Of a DNA stretch of 18,126 nucleotides, positions 14,021 through 18,126 are shown in pieces. Source of the stretch: DASXBA01 sp046729895 (GTDB lineage Bacteria; Actinomycetota; Thermoleophilia; Solirubrobacterales; Thermoleophilaceae). The notes under the pieces are model-generated. The model had not been told where the DNA came from, made no database searches, and was given only the letters and a program-made list of their open reading frames with translations. Made by a program: the position numbers and the translations under genes. The stretch spans positions 1 through 18,126 of the forward strand of contig JBKPHP010000101.1 in the NCBI GenBank assembly GCA_046729895.1. The letters run 5' to 3'. Every line of letters begins with the position of its first letter. The first letter of the stretch is position 1.

Positions 14021-15403
14021 TCAGCCCTCCAGCACAGTGCCGTCAGCGACGTGCAGCGGCTCGTCGCCCGCGTGCTCGATCGCCACGGAGCCGCGCACGG
14101 CGACGTCGCGTCCGAAGACCACGTCGCCGACGACGCTCAGTCGCTCGCAGGCCACGAGCGACGGGGGGCCGGCCGGGAAGCGCGCCTCGAAGTCGCCCAC
14201 GAGCTTGTAGAAGCTCGAGTCGAGATCCACGATCGGGGGCACTTCATCCCGCTGCGGCGCCAGCTCGACGTGCCCCTCCTCGGTCAACACGTAGGCGTCG
14301 GAGCGCACGCCGAGCAGGTCGTTGGTCGTCTTTACGGGAGCGAACCGGCGTCGTGGGACGCGCACGGCCCGCGCGCCGTCGAAGACCCCGAGGGCCGCGC
14401 CCATCGCCGTCTCGACCTGGATCACCTCGGTCGAGGACTTGTCCGATGGGTCGACCGTCTTGCGGTTGGCGATCATCGGCAGCCCGAGAAAGCCGTCTCG
14501 GCCCTCGAGCAGGTCGGCGAGAGCCCGCAGGTCGACCCATAGCGTGTTGGTGTTGAAGTACCGGTGGCGACTGACGTCCTGGAAGGCATCCATGTCCTCC
14601 TCCGGCGTCTGGGCGCTCTCGCGCAGGACGAGGCCGCCGCCGGGCCCGCGGGCGATGTGACCCCCCTTGCGGTCCGCCTCGGTGCGGTCGGTCGCCTCCA
14701 TCAGGAACGGGATCTCCTCGCGGGCGAACCAAGCGAGGATCCGCGGCTCGAGGACGGCGCCGAGGTTGTCCGAGTTCGACACGAAGGCGTAGCGGTAGCC
14801 CCGCTCGAGCAGCGTGTCGAGCATCCCCGAGCCGACCATCGCCGTGTAGAGATCGCCGTGCCCCGGTGGTGCCCACTCCAGCCCGGGATCATCCGGCCAG
14901 CTCACGGGCTGGAGATCGTCGGCTCGGAGCTTCGGGACCTTGTTCTGCACGAAGTCGATCGGCACGTCCGCGACGATGTCCGGATGGCGCTCGAGGGCAG
15001 CCAGTGTTTCGTCACGCGTGGCGAAGCTGTTCATCAGCACGAGCGGGAGCCGCGCGTCGAAGCGGCGCCGAAGGGCGAGTACCTGGCGGACGATGACGTC
15101 CAGGAAGGTCAGGCCCTCCTTGACCTCGAGCAGCGATTTGGGAGCGTCCAGGCCCATGCTCGTCCCCAGGCCGCCGTTGAGCTTGAGCAGGACCGCGCGG
15201 TCGAGCGCCTCGCTCGCGCCCGCCTCGTCCTCCGGCAGCTCCCCGGCGTCCGGCAAGTCCTCGATCGGCTCGAGGTCGCGCTCGGGCAGCATCCCAACCT
15301 CGCCCCTGCGCAGCTCCTCGTAGTAGCGGCTGAACGTCTCCACAGCGGCGTCGGCGACGCCATCCGAGCGCATCTTCTCGACGCTGGCGGTGAGACCGTC
15401 CAC
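14021..15403 (-). CDS. UTP-glucose-1-phosphate uridylyltransferase (eukaryotic-type UDPGP family)
   Basis: A 460-residue enzyme making UDP-glucose and PPi from UTP and glucose-1-phosphate. The nucleotide loop LNGGLGTSMG (75-84) with Lys89, GHGD (180-183), NSDNLGA (209-215), FNTNTLWV (282-289) and VETAMGAA (329-336) are the signatures of the UDPGP family typical of eukaryotic UGP1/UGP2. The common bacterial GalU enzymes are unrelated in these motifs. The last 40 residues read as short beta-helix turns (VVGDVVFGRDVAVRGSVAIE). The GTG at 15403 lies 4 bp after the stop of a 52-codon reading frame, so translation may be coupled. It is the first enzyme gene of the cluster with pgm and the pyrophosphatase. 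Confidence 0.93.
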   Translation of the reverse strand: MDGLTASVEKMRSDGVADAAVETFSRYYEELRRGEVGMLPERDLEPIEDLPDAGELPEDEAGASEALDRAVLLKLNGGLGTSMGLDAPKSLLEVKEGLTFLDVIVRQVLALRRRFDARLPLVLMNSFATRDETLAALERHPDIVADVPIDFVQNKVPKLRADDLQPVSWPDDPGLEWAPPGHGDLYTAMVGSGMLDTLLERGYRYAFVSNSDNLGAVLEPRILAWFAREEIPFLMEATDRTEADRKGGHIARGPGGGLVLRESAQTPEEDMDAFQDVSRHRYFNTNTLWVDLRALADLLEGRDGFLGLPMIANRKTVDPSDKSSTEVIQVETAMGAALGVFDGARAVRVPRRRFAPVKTTNDLLGVRSDAYVLTEEGHVELAPQRDEVPPIVDLDSSFYKLVGDFEARFPAGPPSLVACERLSVVGDVVFGRDVAVRGSVAIEHAGDEPLHVADGTVLEG

Positions 15404-15407
15404 GCGG

Positions 15408-15566
15408 CTACCCGAGCTCCCGATCCAGGATGAAGGCGGCGCTGATGAGCGCGAGGTTATTGACCAGATGCTTGCCCTTCACGTGGAGCTTCGCCGCCGC
15501 CGGTGGCGCCCACAACGAGGTCAGCGCGGCCGCGGCAAGCAGGATGCGGACCAGGCGAGCGGCCAC
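15408..15566 (-). CDS. 52-residue secreted or membrane peptide ahead of the UDP-glucose cluster
   Basis: A GTG-to-TAG frame encoding VAARLVRILLAAAALTSLWA, then PPAAAKLHVKGKHLVNNLAL and a second hydrophobic run ending in DRELG. Residues 1-25 look like a signal peptide (Arg4/Arg7, hydrophobic core, AAA cleavage site), leaving a mature peptide of about 27 residues; it could also be a two-helix membrane peptide. TACACT lies 6 nt before the GTG, so the mRNA would be leaderless. Its stop is 4 bp from the next gene. No homologue is recognised; NLALISAAFIL is faintly like the end of DoxX-type membrane proteins. It may instead be a leader frame. Confidence 0.45.
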   Translation of the reverse strand: MAARLVRILLAAAALTSLWAPPAAAKLHVKGKHLVNNLALISAAFILDRELG

Positions 15567-15572
15567 CCGGCC

Positions 15573-15578
15573 AGTGTA
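15573..15578 (-). promoter_or_regulatory. -10-like box of the UDP-glucose cluster
   Basis: TACACT on the minus strand, followed by 6 nt and the GTG at 15566, would start transcription at that GTG. No convincing -35 is present. It shares a roughly 110-bp region with the divergent VOC gene, which also holds a small inverted repeat GCGCC-ACTAA-GGCGC (15597-15611). Confidence 0.4.
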
Positions 15579-15679
15579 GGAGCGGGGGCAGTGAACGCGC
15601 CACTAAGGCGCAAGGGATGCGGAGAAGCGAAGATGAGGCTCGTGCTGTTGCAGAACCTCAGAACGAACAGGAGCGACCC

Positions 15680-16075
15680 ATGACCACTCAGACGACCATC
15701 GTCGCGGGCACGGACTTCATCACCGTGGCGACCAGGGACTACGACGCCGCGGCGGACTTCTACGGCAACGTGCTGGGACTGCCGTTTGCGAAGCGCTGGG
15801 GCCAGATGCCCGCGGGCGAGTTCGAGACCGGCAACCTGACGATCGCCGTTATGCAGTCAGAGGCCTTCGGTCTCGAGTTCCGGGCCAACGACCATCCGAT
15901 CGAGTTCAGGGTGGAGGACTTCGAAGCCGCTCGTGCCGAGCTCGAATCCCGTGGTGTCGTGTTCAAGGGCGAGACGATCGACTCGGGGGTCTGCTACCAG
16001 GCCTTCTTCGAGGACCCGGACGGCAACACACTCGCGATCCACCACCGCTACGCGCCCCGCCAGCCCGAGGGGTGA
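15680..16075 (+). CDS. VOC/glyoxalase-fold protein
   Basis: A 131-residue protein with the two beta-alpha-beta-beta-beta modules of the vicinal oxygen chelate fold. FITVATRDYDAAADFYGNVL (13-32) is the first strand and helix, and FRVEDFEAARAELESRGVVF (76-95) opens the second module. FFEDPDGNTLAIHHR (109-123) closes it with the usual xxDPDGNxxxI pattern. Glu111 sits where the metal-ligand Glu of active members lies, but the first-module ligand is not His, so activity is uncertain (enzyme, bleomycin-type binding protein or other). The ATG at 15680 is chosen because AGGAG (15669-15673) lies upstream and the fold begins right after. A perfect hairpin follows the stop. Confidence 0.88.
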   Translation: MTTQTTIVAGTDFITVATRDYDAAADFYGNVLGLPFAKRWGQMPAGEFETGNLTIAVMQSEAFGLEFRANDHPIEFRVEDFEAARAELESRGVVFKGETIDSGVCYQAFFEDPDGNTLAIHHRYAPRQPEG

Positions 16076-16076
16076 G

Positions 16077-16102
16077 CCGATCGCCGGATCAGCAGCGATC
16101 GG
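16077..16102 (+). terminator. Hairpin behind the VOC gene
   Basis: CCGATCGC and GCGATCGG form a perfect 8-bp stem with a 10-nt loop, starting 2 nt after the TGA. There is no T-run. It separates the gene from the next promoter. Confidence 0.45.
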
Positions 16103-16107
16103 GCCGC

Positions 16108-16137
16108 TTGCGGGCCGCTGGCTTGCTCGGATAGGTT
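16108..16137 (+). promoter_or_regulatory. Possible promoter of the substrate-binding lipoprotein gene
   Basis: TTGCGG (16108-16113), an 18-bp spacer and TAGGTT (16132-16137) end 9 nt before the GTG at 16147. There is no good ribosome site, so a leaderless or very short-leader mRNA is likely. Confidence 0.35.
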
Positions 16138-16146
16138 CGGTGGCAA

Positions 16147-17463
16147 GTGCGCGTGAGTGGGCTCCGCATACTTTCTTCGGTCGTCCTGGCGACCGCGACG
16201 GTGGTTGTGGCAGCGTGCGGCGGTGATGACGAGGCCGCTGTAAAAGCCCTGCCCTCCGCCTCCTGCGAAAAGGTCGAGTACGGCGGCGATGGCGAGCCCG
16301 ACGTAGTCATTGCCTCCGACCTGCCGGCAAAGGGAGCGTCGCGGGAGCGCACGGCACAGCAGGTTCGGGCGATCCGCCTGGTGCTCGACGAGCGGAATTG
16401 GCGAGCGGGTGGAACGAAGGTGGCCTTCCAGGCGTGCGACGACTCGATCCAGAAGACCGGGCTGTGGGACGCTGCCAAGTGCCGCACCAATGGGCGCGCC
16501 TATGCGAGCAATCGCAAGGTCGTGGGCGTGATCGGCACCTACAACTCAGGCTGCGCGAAGGAGATCATTCCGGTCGCGAACCGGGCGGGCGGAGGCGGGC
16601 TCGCGGTGATCTCGCCCGGTAACACGCTGGTCTGCCTGACCGTGCGTAGCGACACTTGCGCCCGCGACGAGCCGGGGCGCTACTACCCGACGGGAAAGCG
16701 CAACTACGTTCGCGTGGTGCCCAACGACGCCTTTCAGGGGGCTGCGCTCGCGCAGTTCGCTCGGCGGCGAGGCCTAGGTCGCGTCTTCGTGCTCTACGCC
16801 AAGGACGACCCGACCAGCCTTGGCCAGGGCACGACCTTTCGGAACGCGGCCGGGAGCCTGGGGAACCCCGTCGCGGGGTTCGAGCCGTGGGACCCCAAGG
16901 CGAAGAGCTACAGGTCGCTCATGAGCCGAGTGAAGACGAGCGGCGCCGACGCGGTACTGCTCGCCGGCCTCATCGAGCAGAACGGCGCGCGGCTCATAAA
17001 GGACAAGGCCGCCGTGCTCGGGAGCAACAGGGCCGTCGCGCTGATGGCACCTGACGGCTTCGCGCAGCAGGCGACGATCGACAACGCCGGCAAGGCCGCC
17101 GAAGGAATGTTCGCTTCCGTCCCGGGCCGTGCCCCGGAGAATCTGGCGCCGCGGGGGCGGCAGTTCGTGGCCAAGCTGGCGAAGGATTTGCGGGGAAAGC
17201 CCGTGGAGCTCTACGCACCGTACGCGGGCGAGGCGGCCGTGCTCTTGCTCGACGCGATCGCGAAGGCAGGCGACCACCGCGCCGGTGTGATCGACGCCCT
17301 GTTCCGCACCAAGGTCAGGAACGGCATCCTCGGCAGCTTCGACTTCGAACCGAGCGGAGATCCAAGCGTCGGGCCCGTCACAGTCTTCGCGGCGGGCAGG
17401 ACGTTCGAGCCGTTCTCCGAGATCACGCCTACGATGAGGCTTGTGGACGCCGCCCGGGGCTAG
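16147..17463 (+). CDS. ABC transporter substrate-binding lipoprotein, branched-chain amino acid type
   Basis: A 438-residue exported lipoprotein. A signal sequence with Arg2/Arg7 and a hydrophobic core ends in the lipobox VAAC, with Cys24 as the lipidated residue, so it is anchored on the outer face of the membrane. The rest is a type I periplasmic-binding fold of the leucine/isoleucine/valine-binding (Peripla_BP_6) kind: a first lobe with VVGVIGTYNSGCAKEIIPVA (about 125-144), GLAVISPGNT, and a second lobe with RVFVLYAKDDPTSLGQG and ADAVLLAGL. The fold also serves for urea, amides and aromatic compounds, so the ligand is open. No permease or ATPase genes lie in the window, so it is an orphan here or its partners are encoded elsewhere. 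GTG at 16153 is an alternative start. Confidence 0.88.
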   Translation: MRVSGLRILSSVVLATATVVVAACGGDDEAAVKALPSASCEKVEYGGDGEPDVVIASDLPAKGASRERTAQQVRAIRLVLDERNWRAGGTKVAFQACDDSIQKTGLWDAAKCRTNGRAYASNRKVVGVIGTYNSGCAKEIIPVANRAGGGGLAVISPGNTLVCLTVRSDTCARDEPGRYYPTGKRNYVRVVPNDAFQGAALAQFARRRGLGRVFVLYAKDDPTSLGQGTTFRNAAGSLGNPVAGFEPWDPKAKSYRSLMSRVKTSGADAVLLAGLIEQNGARLIKDKAAVLGSNRAVALMAPDGFAQQATIDNAGKAAEGMFASVPGRAPENLAPRGRQFVAKLAKDLRGKPVELYAPYAGEAAVLLLDAIAKAGDHRAGVIDALFRTKVRNGILGSFDFEPSGDPSVGPVTVFAAGRTFEPFSEITPTMRLVDAARG

Positions 17464-17518
17464 CTCGGCGGCTCGATCCGGTCGGCCAGGCGAGGTCGCT
17501 CGACCCTCTCGAGTCGGG

Positions 17519-17918
17519 CTACTCCTGGAGGTCCACCGCTTCGAGGGCCTCCCACCACGTTAGGAAGTAGTCCATTCGGCGGATCTCCCGCCCCTCGATC
17601 CAGTAGACGGCGCCGATGGGCTGGTCGACGTCGACCCCCTGGTCTTTCGTCGTGCCCCCGTGGCGGGCGAGGATGACGACGCGCTGTCCGGCGTCGATGA
17701 ACCGTTGGGGGTCCCAGCGGTAGTTGTCGAAGTTCTCGGTCCATTCCTCGACTAGTCTGGTCAGGCCCTCCATGCCTCGGTAGAGGTTCGGTCCGGGCCC
17801 TTCCGGGAAGGGGTGGATCTCCAGCGCCTCGTGGGCGAACGGGGCGGTGGCCGCGACTCCTTCGCGGTTGAAGGGTGTCGAGCACCGCGCGTGCGACTTC
17901 GACGTTCTGCTGCGACAC
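17519..17918 (-). pseudogene. NTF2/SnoaL-like gene with a one-base frameshift
   Basis: The reading starts at GTG 17918 as (V)SQQNVEVARAVLDT, the same first helix as the gene at 5481-5888. It must then switch frame to continue as FNREGVAATAPFAHEALEIH, through a normal NTF2-like domain, to RRMDYFLTWWEALEAVDLQE. The switch point is the CCC run (17875-17873 on the minus strand); removing one C restores a single frame of about 132 codons. The total span of 400 bp is 1 more than a multiple of 3, as expected for one inserted base. Everything else looks intact, so this is a very recent lesion or a sequencing error. It shares its upstream sequence with the other NTF2-like gene. Confidence 0.8.
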
Positions 17919-17926
17919 GCGCCGCC

Positions 17927-17961
17927 AGTATCCCGCCGGGGACCGGATGGCACCAGCGCCC
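17927..17961 (-). promoter_or_regulatory. Upstream region of the second NTF2-like gene, homologous to that at 5898-5931
   Basis: GGGCGCTGGTGCC (17961-17949 on the minus strand) is a worn version of the 14-bp palindrome. It is followed by a GC-rich spacer and GATACT (17932-17927), then 8 nt to the GTG. About 20 bp further upstream still resemble copy A of the composite repeat (GGCGTGATCGC against GGCGTAATCGC). No tRNA-like end follows. Confidence 0.5.
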
Positions 17962-18000
17962 GGACCTGGCGTGATCGCGGGTTGCGGCGGCAGCTCAGTC

Positions 18001-18021
18001 AGTCGGCGACCGACCCCGACT
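18001..18021 (-). terminator. Weak hairpin behind the last minus-strand gene
   Basis: AGTCGG and CCGACT can pair across a 9-nt loop 9 nt after the stop of the partial gene at 18031. The stem is short and there is no T-run. Confidence 0.2.
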
Positions 18022-18030
18022 CTCGCTCGG

Positions 18031-18126
18031 TCAGCTCACGCCGTAGTGCCCAAGCCCGCGTTCGAGGGCCTCGAGCGCTCGCCTGCCGCGGGCGCGAACT
18101 TCGCGGTCGAGGCCCGGGTTGCGCGC
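18031..18126 (-). CDS. C-terminal end of an unidentified gene
   Basis: Thirty-one open codons and a TGA, entering from the right edge: ARNPGLDREVRARGRRALEA, then LERGLGHYGVS. It is Arg/Glu-rich and helical, with codon use like its neighbours, as for the tail of a cytosolic protein. Too short to identify; a chance frame remains possible. Confidence 0.4.
   Translation of the reverse strand, partial: ARNPGLDREVRARGRRALEALERGLGHYGVS

Noticed and set aside
13391..14542. 383-codon plus-strand frame
   Set aside because: Antisense shadow of phosphoglucomutase and the uridylyltransferase.
1..18126. CRISPR array, restriction-modification, toxin-antitoxin or phage defence system
   Set aside because: No regularly spaced repeats with unique spacers, and no nuclease, methylase or toxin-like gene was found. 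The tRNA-like repeats are 0.6-3.6 kb apart.

Overview
The window is GC-rich, densely coded DNA with frequent GTG starts, TAnnnT-type -10 boxes close to start codons, NTF2/SnoaL-like small proteins and a eukaryotic-type UDP-glucose pyrophosphorylase. This fits a soil actinobacterium, most likely of the Thermoleophilia (Solirubrobacterales/Gaiellales) type. The placement is inferred from gene style, not from a marker gene. No rRNA, intact tRNA, CRISPR array, transposase or integrase is visible.

Left part (1-6.2 kb): a patchwork of unrelated single genes separated by a dispersed repeat. In order it holds the N-terminal part of an epoxide hydrolase (-), a cupin (+), a secreted copper protein with a monooxygenase-like body and a C-terminal cupredoxin (+), a threonine/serine ammonia-lyase (-) coupled to a decayed aminotransferase (-), an NTF2-like protein (-) and the last 20 codons of a LuxR-type regulator (+). 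Four direct copies of a 42-bp sequence equal in extent to the 3' half of a tRNA-Ala (anticodon loop to discriminator base) punctuate these genes. Two copies are the right end of a longer element of about 170 bp whose left end is a 14-bp palindrome.

Middle (6.3-10.6 kb): an isochorismatase-superfamily hydrolase (+), then a well-formed regulatory region (a perfect CRP-type site, a promoter with 17-bp spacer and a 16-bp palindrome in the leader) that drives an 883-residue two-TM, TPR-containing protein of unknown function. A broken glyoxalase-fold gene follows.

Right part (10.6-15.6 kb): a same-strand cluster on the minus strand, read as a 52-codon secreted or membrane peptide, UTP-glucose-1-phosphate uridylyltransferase, phosphoglucomutase and a CBS/DRTGG-regulated family II pyrophosphatase. 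The three enzymes form one pathway: glucose-6-P to glucose-1-P to UDP-glucose plus PPi, with PPi removed by the third.

End (15.6-18.1 kb): a VOC-fold protein (+), a branched-chain-amino-acid-type ABC substrate-binding lipoprotein (+), a second NTF2-like gene with a one-base frameshift (-) that shares its upstream sequence with the first, and the C-terminus of an unidentified minus-strand gene.
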